In this document: positions 33,910 to 46,111 of the stretch, piece after piece
Layout of the letters: every line of letters starts with the position of its first letter
Numbering within the stretch: the stretch's first letter is position 1
Source: Craterostigma plantagineum
Lineage: Eukaryota; Streptophyta; Magnoliopsida; Lamiales; Linderniaceae
Direction: 5' to 3'
Assembly: GCA_027422505.1 (NCBI GenBank)
Contig: JAPQWV010001658.1
Coordinates: forward strand, 1-64,000
Length of the DNA stretch: 64,000 nt
Program-made: the position numbers and the translations under genes
The notes under the pieces: generated by a model
Told to the model about the DNA's origin: nothing
What the model saw: the letters and a program-made list of their open reading frames with translations, nothing else
Database searches by the model: none

Positions 33910-35700
33910 GCAAGATAACAGAAGTGGAAATAATAATATAAAACTAGTATTTCTCGGCGTACACTCTATGTATGTGCAATAAAATAAAGTTAATTATTAT
34001 TAAATAGTTTTTAATAAGTATATACTAAAAATAGATTTGGTGGGTATTATGAGGTTATGAAATGTACCTGGTTTAATAAGTCTTTTTATTTTTAATTAGT
34101 ATGTAAAAAAAATCTGATTGGTCAATTGATACGGACCAAATTGACGGTTTATCATAGCCCTCATCACCGTTATATAATAGAATAGATAATGCAAAGAACA
34201 CAAGCTAAAAGTTTTTCATTTGGGTCAGTTGGATGGAGTATGCCTAAATTCATTCGATCCTAACATATACTAGTAATTCTTGCAACAATCAGATGCGTGT
34301 GCAAATACATATATATCTATTAATTATTTTATAAATATATAGAAGAAAACTATCATTTAATATGAAATTAATGTAATATAGTAATTAATTAGAGGGTAAA
34401 AATGAGAATATAAAATCACTACTAAATTTAGATTTATAGAAAAAGATTTGGGTGATTTTTTTACAATTTTTATTATAAAAAAGTTGAACAAACCAATTGT
34501 GACGTTTTAACATAGGCTCTAAGCCTTCATAAAATAAAAATATAGATACAGCTGCTCTATTAGTTAATTTAATAAGTAACTACCGTAACTCGAATACGAA
34601 AATGAACTGCGTCATACTTGAAGCACGATGTCGTCACATAAGTTAATAAACATTGAACACTCATACGAGTGTGATTATATAATTTATAATGGATTTATTA
34701 ATTATTAAATAATAATTATTAAAAATAGAACTATAAATATGACATACAACGTAGTGGGTGGTTTTTATTTTAAGTGACATACCCAACTTACGGTTCAGAC
34801 CTAATACTTAATAAAAGAGTGGATATATCTTAAATTCGAAAAGTAAAATTGCGTCGTTTAGGCGGTGTAGCTGACGTTCAATTTCTTCGAGTATCTATAA
34901 AAGTTACGTAGCAAAACCATTTTAGTAAACCTTGTTTTTTCCTGTATTTATCCATTTTACCACGAACCGATGACCTAATCATGACGTTTTTCTTAGCCCT
35001 CTGTCTTATGTTCCGTGAAAGATTTCGAATAAAACTAATCCACATCCCATGATGAGCTTTCTAGATAATAATTAAATTGATTTTGATAAACATTACTACG
35101 TTATCATCTGTAATTATCAAAATAATTATTACATTTGACTTGTAAAACCGTACAACAGGCCCAATCATTATTGAGTATTCCATCGACTATGGTGAGGACT
35201 TTGAAATGAAATGCCACGAGATTACAATAACCACAAACTTGCTTGTTACAGCATTAATTATAATCCACCTTGCATTGATGAGTCATCGCTACTTTCGTGT
35301 TCTATACTAACGAAGCATAAAAAAATAAAAATAATTAGCTATAAAAATCCTATCATTAGCATCTTCGACGAAATATGTTATTATCTTACGACACTTCCAA
35401 TGGTCGATCCACGAAAGTTTATTTATACATGAGAAGAAAGTCAAACGAATGGTTGACAAAGGATTCCACGTGTTTCGAATTTTACCTAATTCTTGAATAT
35501 CTTAAAAGTACACGTTATATTGAAATAACGAGGCAGTAGAATAAATATCACCCAAATATCATTAAGCACGAAGATATTTACTTGTACATAAGTCCAAACT
35601 TTATACTAAAATCTATCCTATAATAACAATGAGGCATAAGAAAAGCCACCTACTCGAAACTGATTTTACATGCGCCGAATCTAAGAAATTTAGAAATTTA
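33910..35700. other. AT-rich intergenic region, no gene seen
   Basis: Very AT-rich. I see no conserved frame, RNA gene or clear element. The open frame 35211-35432 is unsupported. Confidence 0.5.
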
Positions 35701-35725
35701 AAATTAAAATAATACAACTAAAGAC

Positions 35726-36626
35726 TCATTTCACGATGACTAATCGTTGATGTTGAGCTTCACTGCCAATTCTGAACTCCTCCTCATTCCTCTTAATGAA
35801 ATCATCGCATTTTCTGTTCAGTTCTTCCGTACTTAGTATTTCAATATGACCCTTTACTTCTTTTTCTTCTTTTTCTTCCTTATAATCATTTTGAACGCTT
35901 TCATGAATTACTTTATTATTTTCACCACAATCTTCATGAAAACCTCATTTTCATCACCATCGATGTCATCTTTTCCATGCATTTCTTCATGAAAAACCTC
36001 TAATTCTTCTCAAGACAGCCATCGTCGGCTGAGATAGAGATCACAGAAGCCTCGGCGCATGTAATAATCTCTTTCCCATGCATTTCGTCATGAAAACCCT
36101 CAATTTCTTCTCAAGACAACCTTCGTCAGCTGCGATTAAGGTCAAACTAGCCTCGCCTGTTATGTTATTCTCTTCGTTGGGCTCCATTACTAAGCACTTG
36201 TACTCATAACCAATCGATTTTCGATCATCTTCTCTGATTTTCGTAACCTCGTCGAGCCCATCGCAGATAATACCCTTTGCAAAATCTCATCTATATTCAT
36301 CGCATCATTTCGAACGAATTTCGACGAGTTCTTGACGAGCAATATGAAGAGGCCGTTGCATATGAGAAATAAGTAGTTCTTGCTCATTGCATGGCTCGTA
36401 ACGATCTTGAAAGATGCCACGAAATAATTCAAACTCTTGAAGTAACTGAAAGTAGGTGAACGGTAAGAAAATAGAAAGGAGAGACTGTAATGGAAAGTAT
36501 TAGACAAGGCATTATTTTCTTCAATACTGGCTGAGATGCAATGGACAAATCTCCCATCTCTTTTTTCGTTGTCTCTCGATATGTTGGAAAATCTACGTTA
36601 TTTGTGTTCTCTTGATTTCGGACCAT
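35726..36626 (-). CDS. DUF761/DUF4408-type (cotton fibre-like) membrane protein
   Basis: Minus strand, ATG at 36626 (MVRNQENTNNVDFPTYRETT). After a short polar head there are two hydrophobic stretches: CLILSI..VSPFYF and, in the next frame, FKIVTSHAMSKNYLFLICNG followed by LFILLVKN. A long acidic, charged region follows (EPNEENNITGEA, EEKEEKEVKGHIEIL). The C-terminus is ELNRKCDDFIKRNEEEF, matching the DUF761 signature. Function unknown in the family. Frame shifts occur near 36480, 36200 and 36000, and a 100-bp internal duplication lies in the acidic region. The family assignment comes from the membrane block plus the C-terminal signature and is moderately sure. Confidence 0.6.
35976..36155. 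repeat. 100-bp tandem duplication inside the coding region
   Basis: Two diverged copies (35976-36055 and 36076-36155) share CATGCATTTC.TCATGAAAA, CTTCTCAAGACA and AGCCTCG. The duplication adds acidic sequence to the DUF761-type protein or disrupts its frame. Confidence 0.7.
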
Positions 36627-36639
36627 GTAATGTTTGTAG

Positions 36640-37980
36640 GAGTTGTATAGTTGGGTTGTAGTAGATAGATAATAATGAAGACGGTATGATGGTTTTATAT
36701 AGGCAAATCATAGTAGCACTCTTCATTTGATGATTATGTGTACTTAAACATAATTCGATATATTAATAATATTCGACAAGCTAATAATAATAAGTCGTAG
36801 GTGCGATGCGACGTGTGGAAATTGTGGTTTCGCCATTGGACGACGTGGTAGGGGTTACTCCAAATATTATATAGTCATCAACTTGTTCACTTTGTTATAA
36901 TTAATTGATGAAAACTACGTGGATACGTGTATATAAAATTTATTATGATAACCTTTTCTCAAATAGTTGCCTTAAGACTATATATAGATCATCCATCGCA
37001 TTCATCGCGTTACTTGTCTAATACTCCTTCCAAAAGGTGATGTTTTAGCTATATAAATGTTCAACTTCAAGAGCTACAAATTAATCCAGCAATATCGTTC
37101 CACCTATCATTGAATTTTTACCAACTCCCAAGTAGTGATATATATAGTAATGTTATGATGCTCAACTGGATTAGCACCTTCGTGAGCACCAACCACATCA
37201 ACTCGCCAAATCAGTATACAATGGAATTTTTTATTGATCTATAACCTAAACATGAGATTAGTGAACCCGTTGGGGTTGATTTGGCATATTGACGTGACAC
37301 AAAAAAATGCTACACAACAGGTGCCTACGGATGGCACGAAATGTGAGCACCATAACATCTCCGGTGATATATATACATAGATATGTTCATTATGAGATTT
37401 AAATTTAACTAAGCCTAAATTAAGTCCTGAAATGTGTTGTAATATCGACGACCATAGCAACAAATATTTAACCTGGAATATAGAAATTTGATGTGCAGGT
37501 ATTCAAAGGATAGATATCCTTTCCATTTCTCCATTTCTTTGTTTTTTTGGACTATTAAAAGGTCGAAGCATGATGATGTTTAGTAATCTCAACAATCATA
37601 ATTACCGCAGGCAAATCCAATTATGTAAAGAGTTTGTGGGCGGGGTGTGTGTGTGTGAGTATAGATTAATATTGTTAATATGATGCCTACCAAGTAAAGC
37701 TTGGATTCAAAAGACAGCAAAGAAAATGTCTCATACTAGAAAATTAACATAAGATTAATACTCTAGTTACTTCTTTTTCGATAACATAAAGCACACTCAA
37801 ATGATTCTTATCATTATTACAACACAGACTGTACTAATCACACCACAACCTACGATTACTAATCAACACCCAGAAAACCATCAACCTCTAATCCACGCAG
37901 ATAAATCACAAATCTAATGCATGCCGTAATTAATCAAATCAAAACATATACATAAAAAATAGAATCTTTACATTTTGAAA
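36640..37980. other. Intergenic region, no gene seen
   Basis: Holds a GT microsatellite near 37649-37658 and AT-rich sequence. The open frame 37239-37463 (minus) has no recognisable motif. Confidence 0.5.
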
Positions 37981-37991
37981 ATATTACTCCT

Positions 37992-38271
37992 TCAAAATTG
38001 ATCAGTCCACAGAAAAGCATCCATGGCAAACCTCCTCTTCTCCTCCAAACCACCCTTAACGAAATCAACCAACCCATACTCCCTAAGTAGCATATCCACC
38101 TTCCATTCTTCCATCGCCGCATAATCGGACCTTACATACCTCGGATAATGCAAAGGCACCCTAAACCCAGCTCCTCCCGCCGTCGGCGATCGCCGCCGCC
38201 TTCCCGTCACGGCGAGCTTCGTCTCCACCGACGACTATCGAGTGAGCAAAGATCTTGAGAAGACCATTCAT
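37992..38271 (-). CDS. Small conserved plant protein (probable DUF7722 type)
   Basis: About 92 residues. The probable start is ATG 38271 (MNGLLKIFAHSIVVGGDEAR). One base shift near 38175 leads into GAGFRVPLHYPRYVRSDYAA, then MEEWKVDMLLREYGLV, and the end AMDAFLWTDQF. The PLHYPRY..DY..MEEWK.D.LL.EYGL block followed by a final AFLW is a signature I associate with a small, uncharacterised plant family. The alternative start at 38228 keeps one frame but gives an unlikely arginine-rich N-terminus. Function unknown. Confidence 0.65.
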
Positions 38272-38274
38272 GGA

Positions 38275-38809
38275 GGACGGCACTAATTTGTCGTTAGTGA
38301 GCTTTGCTTTGTCTTGAAATGGAGTTTACTGTGGTGGGCTTTATTTATAGCTGAGTGAGGTGAGGTGGGCACAGAAGAAAATATCTCTCTCGACTATTGT
38401 CGGGAAAGGTACACTGTTATTCATGCATGTGTCATAAATTTTCCGCCCACAACTTTTTTTCTAGAGAGATCGATCACCGTTTAATGCTTGCCTTGGCTTT
38501 GTTGCAACGCGTTAACGGCGTGGGCGGACACGTCTTTTCTTTTGTCCCTTTTCAAATTGATGACGTAATGTTCTAAATCTAAACGAGGGTTTTGCATGAA
38601 TGCTCGGTGGTGATGTCATACGTTCCGTGCTTCGAAGTCGCACGAACAGCGATTTTTAGTGCAATACTCCTTAGGCCCAGGCCCAATACAAGCAATTAAG
38701 TGCGTCGGGGTATATTTGTAATATAAAATTATAGGGTTTTGCAAACTCTGTTGAAAGCTCAGCTGACGTCAAAATTTATGAACTCTCAGTTCACAGTCTG
38801 CAGTCCGTG
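38275..38809. other. Upstream/intergenic region
   Basis: Likely promoter side of the small conserved gene; a minus-strand TATAAATAAAG lies near 38341-38350. No gene seen. Confidence 0.4.
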
Positions 38810-38819
38810 CTCGTTAATT

Positions 38820-39416
38820 GATTTTTAAAGTAAAAAGCCTTTGACGTGGTCAACTTTAAAAAAATAACCCTCAAATGTAAAATGACTATACTGCCCTTAC
38901 TAATCGTGCCCACGTTAAAACCAATATGTTTAAATAGGAATCGCGTTTGGGTGGGTGGGGTGTAGTCCAGTGGTTGTGTAAGTCGGACGTTCAAGTAATA
39001 GGTCGTGGGTTCAAATCCTCAATATTTTTTTATATATATAGCACGGGACCTGTACTATAACGCACAGGTCCCTTGCCATATAGCACAGGTCCCATGAAGC
39101 AAGGGACCTGTACTATACAGCACAGGTCCCTTGCTATATAGTACAGGTCCCATGAAGCATAGGACCTGTACTATATAGCAAGCTTCATGGGACCGGTGCT
39201 ATATGGCAAGGGACCTGTGCTGTAGCACAGGTCCGTGCTATATATATAAAAAAAATAAAAAAATTGGGAATTTGAACCCATGACTTATTAAAGCATGATA
39301 CCCACTTGTAAAAAGATGAAAATACCCTTAAATTGAAGGCTATTTTTTAAAAAGTAGAATCAACGAGGCCATTTTTTTAAAGCTGACCGAGTCAAAGGCT
39401 ATTTTTTAAAAAGACC
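38820..39416. mobile_element. Mutator-like foldback element with tRNA-derived arms
   Basis: 597 bp flanked by a 10-bp duplication CTCGTTAATT (38810-38819 and 39417-39426), the size typical of Mutator-like elements. The arms are inverted: GCCTTTGACGTGGTCAACTT on the left pairs with the complement of AAGCTGACCGAGTCAAAGGC on the right. The centre (39040-39250) is built from inverted and direct copies of GGGACCTGTGCTATA. Each arm also carries a tRNA-like B box (GGTTCAAATCC at 39008-39018; its complement form near 39269). No coding capacity. Confidence 0.8.
38963..39018 (+). promoter_or_regulatory. tRNA/SINE-like Pol III boxes
   Basis: TAGTCCAGTGG (38963-38973) resembles an A box and GGTTCAAATCC (39008-39018) a B box, at suitable spacing. 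A T-run follows at 39025. A full cloverleaf is not evident, so this looks like a SINE head captured in the foldback element. Confidence 0.5.
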
Positions 39417-39557
39417 CTCGTTAATTTATCGAAGCCGTGAAGTGCCGTAATCATGCGTAATTATCGAAGTAGTGGTGCAGTAAACGAACACTGGTGTTAT
39501 GCGTCTGCTTATTGCTTTTTGCATTATCTTTGTTGTGTTTGGAGAAAATGGAGAGTG

Positions 39558-41416
39558 GGCTTTTTAATTAAAATAGGGTTTTTTAAGCCAAAATCGATAA
39601 AATAGGGTAATTTGATGGAAATTAACAAAATCGAGCGAAACGTGGCTATTAGAAGCGACGCCGCATCTATTGGTAGCGACGATGACGTGGAAAATTAAAA
39701 CCATCGCGAAAATACAGGTGGGCCCGACTGGGCCCGCATGTGGCCCGCGTCGCAGTTATTGGACGCGACGACGCATTAATAAGCGCGACGGTTGACCTAG
39801 ACACAGTAAGGCCACTAAACCACCACTAAACCCACTAACGACCCGCTAACGACGGCCCATACGATAACGCACCTCAAGACAATTCAATTACACAAACTAA
39901 CGCACCTGAAGCAACCGTAGAGCACCACGATGTTCATCTTCTGACGCTGACACGAAGTACATAGCTCTTGTACAAGAAAGCCAGCACGGCACTGCCCCAA
40001 CTGTACGTGTGCACGGCGTCTATGTCTTCGAGCAACGGGAGTAAGGGTCATGGACGTCGAGCTGCCGCTGGAGTCGGGGAACAAAAACGATCCCATGATA
40101 ATAGCGCAATGCACGTGCCCGTTGATCGACCTCATAATCTGAGCTGTGATCATCGATCTCGTTGGCTTCTAGCCAGTCTGCAAATTTCCTCAGCGACACC
40201 TTCGTCCGGTGTACGCCCCGACAGCAGGTCTGTAAACCAGTCAGCTCCTCTAAGTAATCGAGCCACTGATCCTGCGTCCTGTGCTGGATAACACCACTGA
40301 CCGAGTGATCATCAACGGGGAGTCCCCACAGCACACCGACGTCCTCAAGAGTGACGGTGGCCTCACCCACAGGCAAGTGGAACGTATGCGTCTCCTTCCT
40401 CCACCTCTTACGAGGGCCGTGATCAAGTGTGGATCTAATTTTGAGATCCACAACTATACACGCCGTAGAAGGACATAGTATCCAACCTCTCCAGAACACG
40501 ACCGTGCAATCGCACGGTCGTGAAAGCTTACCCCAGACGACACTCTCCAAACCCCTAACGGTCAAAGGTGTGTCGAGGGCACCATCAGCGTTGGATAGTA
40601 CATCGTTACAACGATGACTATCCTGGAATATCAGAAGTGATCTATCGATCGGACCGTAATATTCGTTCGTATACATCCTAAATTAGTGTCTCAAAGTCAA
40701 TATCGCAACAAAAAAATAAACAAACACATAAATTGACTCATGTACTAAACAAACGAATCAAATAACCTAGAAACCCTAATTCAAAATTAGGTTTCGAAAT
40801 TAGGGGAAATTTCTAAATCGAATCAATTATGTAAAATTAGTGAGTTATATCAATCTATTAAATAACCCACAATATGTAAAGCACATATTATACCAAAAAC
40901 ACAAACTTAAACGCAAGAATTCGACGAAATTTAACGAAACATCAAAATCAAGATTTAAACAAATTAGGAGTTTCATACCCAAAAATAGCTTAATCGAAGA
41001 TGACGAGGAAGAATGGATCTATCATGTGGTGTTGGCCGCCGTCGTTCGCCGCTGTAAATCGCCGGAAAAGTGGGGAGGAGAAGAGGAGAAATGGGAGGAA
41101 GAAGAAGAGCTCGCGGCCTTTATAAGCACGTCGTCGCGGCTATTAACCGCGACGTCGCGCCTAATAAGCGCGACGGCCTGTCTACTGGGCCAACGATCGG
41201 CCCAGGCAATTTTAATTTAAAAGTCAGGCCCGATTTTCAAATATCGGGCCCGATCAGGCCCGCGCGAAGCCCATCGTCGTTGCCACGTCATCGCCGCGGG
41301 CAATGAATGCGGCGTCGCTATTAATAATCACGTTTCGATCGATTTTGTTAATTTCTGTCGAAGTAGCCCTATTTTATCGATTTTGGCTTAAAAAACCCTA
41401 TTTTAATTAAAAAGCC
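39558..41416. mobile_element. Non-autonomous Mutator-like element carrying a PMD gene
   Basis: 1859 bp with long terminal inverted repeats (GGCTTTTTAATTAAAATAGG at the left, complement at the right, extending about 90 bp through AAAATCGATAAAATAGGG). It is flanked by a perfect 10-bp duplication ATGGAGAGTG (39548-39557 and 41417-41426). It holds one PMD-type gene on the minus strand and no transposase frame that I can see. GGGCCCGA/TCGGGCC motifs cluster inside the ends. Confidence 0.85.
39934..40676 (-). CDS. Plant mobile domain (PMD, MAIN-like) protein in a TE
   Basis: ATG 40676 begins MYTNEYYGPIDRSLLIFQDS. The PMD core follows: ETHTFHLPVGEATVTLEDVG, VLWGLPVDDHSVSG, then WLEANEIDDHS and ARALRYYHGIVF. 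After one frame shift near 40025 the hallmark DAVHTYSWGSAVLAFLYKS appears, ending at 39934. PMD proteins occur both as host silencing factors (MAIN, MAIL1) and in transposons. Here the gene sits wholly within the inverted repeats and the 10-bp duplication, so it is the element's cargo. It is shorter than host MAIN-type proteins. Confidence 0.8.
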
Positions 41417-41687
41417 ATGGAGAGTGTTGTATGTGACAATCGATTTCTTATTTTTGCTGGATTGGTTTTTTGCTTGCGTTTTGGCTAACATTACTACCTG
41501 ATCAAAAGAACGAGATGTTAAAATTGTTCTCATTTGTTCTTTCGGTTATGCTTCATCTGAATTTTGCTAGTGGTTGATTTGATTTCGTTGCGATTTGAGT
41601 GTTTGAATTACAGCCTGCAATATGAAGAGCTATTATTATTGCACTCGAAACTACAAAAATCTGGACAGATTTCAGCTCTGTAGCATC

Positions 41688-44600
41688 TCACAGCACAAGA
41701 GCAGCAAGAAGAGCAGTAATGATGATGCGATCGACGATGGTCTTCGTGGCAATGATGACTGACCGTTCGGGTTCAGGCTCGGCGGTGGGCCCGAACCATT
41801 GACCGTATTTCCGGGCCACGTTGCGCCACAGGTGGCAGAGGTGGTTCAGACACGTCGCTCACTTCCAGGACCGGGCTCGGAGCGTTGGCTGGTGGCAACG
41901 CAGTCATAATTGGTAACAAACCGCCGATTGGAACCAAAGGCATATCGGTGCTGTGTCTGGTACCCAAGACAACGGTTTCCTGTAATATGAAGAACATGGA
42001 GAAAAAAAAAAAAAGCTGATGAGTTTTAAGGGTGATATGGGTTATAGGACTCACTGAAGTGTTTTCGTTGAGTTGAGATAAACTTACTCTTGTACATGGC
42101 AGCAGTCGAAGGAAACTCCGTCACCGTGCCATTAATGCCCCAGCCGAAGACGTAATTGTGGATTTCCACATACGGGTCGCTGAAAAAGTCCGCGGGTTGA
42201 GAATAGATCTCGTTTTGGAACAGCTCGACATAGACAGGTAAACCTAACGACTGAACCTTTTGAACGACGTTATTCGAGTCTTCGGTGTATTCGTCTCGTA
42301 GGTCTACTACGGATTCCTTGGAGACGATCACAGCGCTTGCGAAACTTCTAATGGAGTGAAGGGTTGAGTTTGTGATGTCGCGAATATCCTCAACGACTCG
42401 ATAGACGAGCTCGTAATTTGTGCTGCTCTTAAACTTCTTCAGTACCGCGCTGTCTGAGGATTTGATCATGACCCTTTTGGCGTTCTCGTCGTTATAGTTC
42501 GATTTGGTCAGAGCGTCCAAACAGTGGTAGTTACGTCTAACCCCTGTTGAGAAGCTAGGTATGCAGCATCTGAAATCAAGAGAAACGTAAGAAGAAGATG
42601 CGGTGAATTAGTTGAGCTCGTTACTACAGAACTTGTAAGAACTGGGATACGTTTAGCTTCAAGTTCTTGCAGCATGAGAAGGTTAGAGCATCAAATGGGC
42701 TAACCTCAATCCCAATCAGACGCCCGAGACAGATGGCGCATTGCTTGCAAGTTCCAAAAATTCAGACAATTGCATCAACCTTCCGTCATTCTTGGATTGG
42801 GATTTCGATACGTTTCCGCATCTGCGTATGGGTTGTATATGGAAGCTGCATAAACCAAAACAAAGACATAACTGAGGTTTTCATGGCATGTAAGGAAAGC
42901 TAAGGTTTTTTGAACTCTATCTATGTCGCTTACCATTCAGGCCCTGGATCTGCGACCATGTCAAATTATAAGCTAAAATTCCACTCGTTATATTCAGTTC
43001 CGCATTGTCCGCCTTAAGGTTGATAAATTCTGGCATTGATTCAATGGTTGTTCTATCTTTGAGATTGATGGATCCCAAGCAGAATGGTATTCCGTCTTTC
43101 GTAATTTGGACAGGGCAATCAAGAACATCTGTGCCGTCTATTACAGCTTTGTTATACGCCAAATCAGTACAGCCAGGATAGTATCCACTAGCCCCTTCGG
43201 AGGATATAACCAAAAAATCCCTGCATCCAACGCAGAGAAGGAGAATGAACATTGCTGTCGAGCGAAATTCGAATGTAAAGGCATACCGTACTTTGCACTG
43301 TCTCATTTTTGCCCATATGGGAGAAGCAATCTGGTAAGAAGAAAATCCAAAAAGAGTGTTTGAATATTCAGTTTTCGGGCAGATCAAGAACACGGGCGGG
43401 TTAACCACTGCGAACTGGCAATAAGAAAAAGTAAGCTTTATTACCTATGGCCGCAGATGGAGTTAATGGGAAGTCGGAGAGCACACCATCAACAGAAAAG
43501 CTGCCTTTTCGACAAAGTTGAGATACTCAACGACTGGATCGTAGTCATAATCATAAGGTAAATTTGCATCATTTGCAAAGCCAGATGCAAATATTTCCAG
43601 GCCTGCCTTATGAGCATCCATTACTAGAGAAGAATGGTTTTCTAACAGATATTGGCTTATGTCTACGCCCCATATGTAAGTTTTGGGGACCATTATTCCA
43701 TATGCGAAGGTCTTGAGAAACTTCAGGTCTCCGAGAAGTGAACCATACGTTCGATTGGTCGTAACCTCGATTTCGCCACGTTCGAGAAACTGGAAAACAA
43801 GCTTTGTCGGCCCCGTTCGTGACGCAATGCTCTGTAAGAAGCCTATTTCGGGCGACGAAATGTAGCTGACGACCACACGCCTCGATACCGAAAGAACGAA
43901 GCTCCTCATGCTCAGATTGTGCTTGGCGTAAAATGCGCTATGCTGCAAAAATGCTCGAATCACAATTTCAGTGCTACTCTACTCAGCGAGGTAAAGGATA
44001 AAAAGGAAATTTGTCGATGATTAATGTACCGGGATATTCAACCACAGCCGCCCGGGCGGTTTATAAGGTAGAAAACATCTTCCACTCTCAAGATTTCCAG
44101 CCTCCGATTCCCATCGAAAACGGCCAGTCCTATGATAATTCCGTTGATTTACTGTCGAAGGAACATTAAGACGGTCAGTTGATTGATGTAAGATTTTCGC
44201 GGGGCAACAGAACTTACAAAGGACGGGCTCGAGATCGCTGCTGGTGAAGTCCATGGGAAAATAGCCAGACAAGGGAATGCCATTGACATCATAGGTGGTG
44301 CTGCTAGCGTTGGGGTAGACATCGATGATGTCCGAGGTATTATCCAATCTGATATCTCCTAGACATATTCCATATTCATCTTCGTGAGCCTAACATCGCA
44401 CCATAAAGGACGTTAGGCGAACTTATTTGAAGGGCGAGACTGTAGGCGAGAAGGCTGGAATCGGGAAGAGCCCCGAGAAACCGCCTCTAGCTGACTAGAG
44501 GAGGATTTCCTGCGCAAATTGAAGCAAGCATAGAGAGGAACAAGGTTATTTTATGTTCTCCTACTTACATGGATAAAGAAACGTAGACATGTAAGTTATC

Positions 44601-44725
44601 TTGTTACCGCTAAGCGTGTTCCATTTAGTGGTGTTTGTGGTTGCAGGTTGTTGAGCAGCAGCTATGGCGACGGCAGAAGAAGAGATCATCAGCACAAGGC
44701 TGAAAATTGTGATGAAGTTGAACAT
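41688..44725 (-). CDS. GDPDL: Glycerophosphodiester phosphodiesterase-like GDPDL (SHV3 type)
   Basis: GPI-anchored wall protein family needed for cellulose and pectin organisation (SHV3/SVL). Signal peptide at ATG 44725 ([20 protein letters not shown]). First GDPD domain: [92 protein letters not shown]. Second domain: [83 protein letters not shown]. The tail has a Pro-rich stretch ([14 protein letters not shown]) and a hydrophobic GPI-type end ([16 protein letters not shown], stop 41688). Intron borders separate the blocks. Many one-base shifts break the frame. As in the family, the first domain has ARGG where bacterial enzymes have a catalytic His. Confidence 0.9.
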
Positions 44726-44899
44726 TTTTGGTAACTAAGGTTAGCACTTTCGTTTTCCCTTTTTGAATCAAGTGAAGCGTGTATCAGAAATACGTGGAAA
44801 CGAAGCTTAGTAACAACGAAGACGAAGTACAATGGTAGTATTTCATGTGTGTGTGTGTCTGTGAGAGATTGATACAAGTACTAATGGATTAGTGTAATA

Positions 44900-45570
44900 T
44901 AATCAATTGTGGAGGTTTATTATATAGTAGGGAATGTTTGTTTTCTTGTAACCAATATACAATACAATTCATTCATGGCATTTTGTAGATGATCTTGCAT
45001 TTTATTATTTTTTTTTTTGGATAATGAAACTATTAAAAGAACGTGATTATTTTGTAGGATAATAAGTTATCAGCATTACACGTGGCGTTGAGGGATTGGC
45101 CATCAGTTGAATGCTCCGTCGCATCAAAGTTGGACCGGTAAACGACGTCGTTTGGAGGGGGATTGGGGGGGGAGTGCCTTTATAGGTAGCGTGGAAAAAT
45201 AAACAAAAGTGAAAAGAATATATCTCCAAACTTTTTTCTTTTTTTTGTTTGTTTTAGGAGACTTTGTTAATTGGCGATGCGACGTGAAGCCATGGACCAA
45301 AGGCCGTACCTTTATAATGTTTTTAAATATTAAAAAACGCGCAATAGTTTTTTTTTTAATTATTACGTTTTGTATCCATCCATGGAACCTTCTCATTTTT
45401 CTCAGTTAGATATTTATTATATATGTATATATGTTCTACAAATTTATTTAATACAAGACGAGAGAAAATATAGGTCAACAGTCTACGCTAGAAAACAAGT
45501 CTACAAAGTTACGTCGTTTAGTCCCCGCCGGCCCGTATATAGTTATTGACTTAGTCGTCGTCTTTGTTTT
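44900..45570. other. Intergenic region, no gene seen
   Basis: Upstream of GDPDL, whose 5' leader holds a GT-rich repeat near 44849-44859. Otherwise no supported frame; open frames near 45047-45409 lack motifs. Confidence 0.45.
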
Positions 45571-45572
45571 TC

Positions 45573-46111
45573 GGGTAAAATGCATATAACCCTCGTGGTT
45601 TCGCCGAAATACCATAAACTCCTGTGGTTTTTTTATTGCACGGTACTCCCTCGTAGTTTAACTAATGTTGCACCGTATCCCCGGGCAGTAGTTTTTTCTC
45701 GAAATTGGATTACACGCACTCTTACTGCAGGTGGGTTAAGCTTGCACCATATTATTTACTGTTAAATGACCAGAAGGTGAATAGTTGGAGTTATTCTGGT
45801 CATTTAACAGTAAATAATATGGTCATTTTTTTAGCGCGTATCATCCAATTTCGGGCAAAAAAACTGCTACTCACGGGGGTTATATTTGAAAAGAAGATGA
45901 ATAGTTGGGGTTATTCTGATCATTTAACAGTAAATAATACGGTCCAATCTTAACCCACCTGCAGTAAGAGGGCGTGTAATCCAATTTCGGCCAAAAAACT
46001 GCTGCCCGGGGTACGGTGCAACATTAGTTAAACCACGAGGGAGTACCGTGCAATAAAAAAACCATGAGGGTTTATGGGCATTTCGGCAAAACCACGATGG
46101 GATTTTTACCC
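45573..46111. mobile_element. Foldback element with long inverted arms
   Basis: 539 bp. The left arm begins GGGTAAAATGCATATAACCC and continues CTCGTGGTTTCGCCGAAAT; the right arm is its imperfect complement, ending GGGATTTTTACCC. The arms pair for about 180 bp with CTGCAGTAAGAG/CTCTTACTGCAG near the inner ends. The centre has a direct repeat of TCATTTAACAGTAAATAAT. The target duplication is unclear. Classification as MULE-type is an inference from end structure. Minus-strand ORFs here are arm sequence. Confidence 0.75.

Noticed and set aside
38963..39018. Possible true tRNA gene
   Set aside because: A and B boxes are present but acceptor and anticodon stems do not form; better explained as a SINE-like head.
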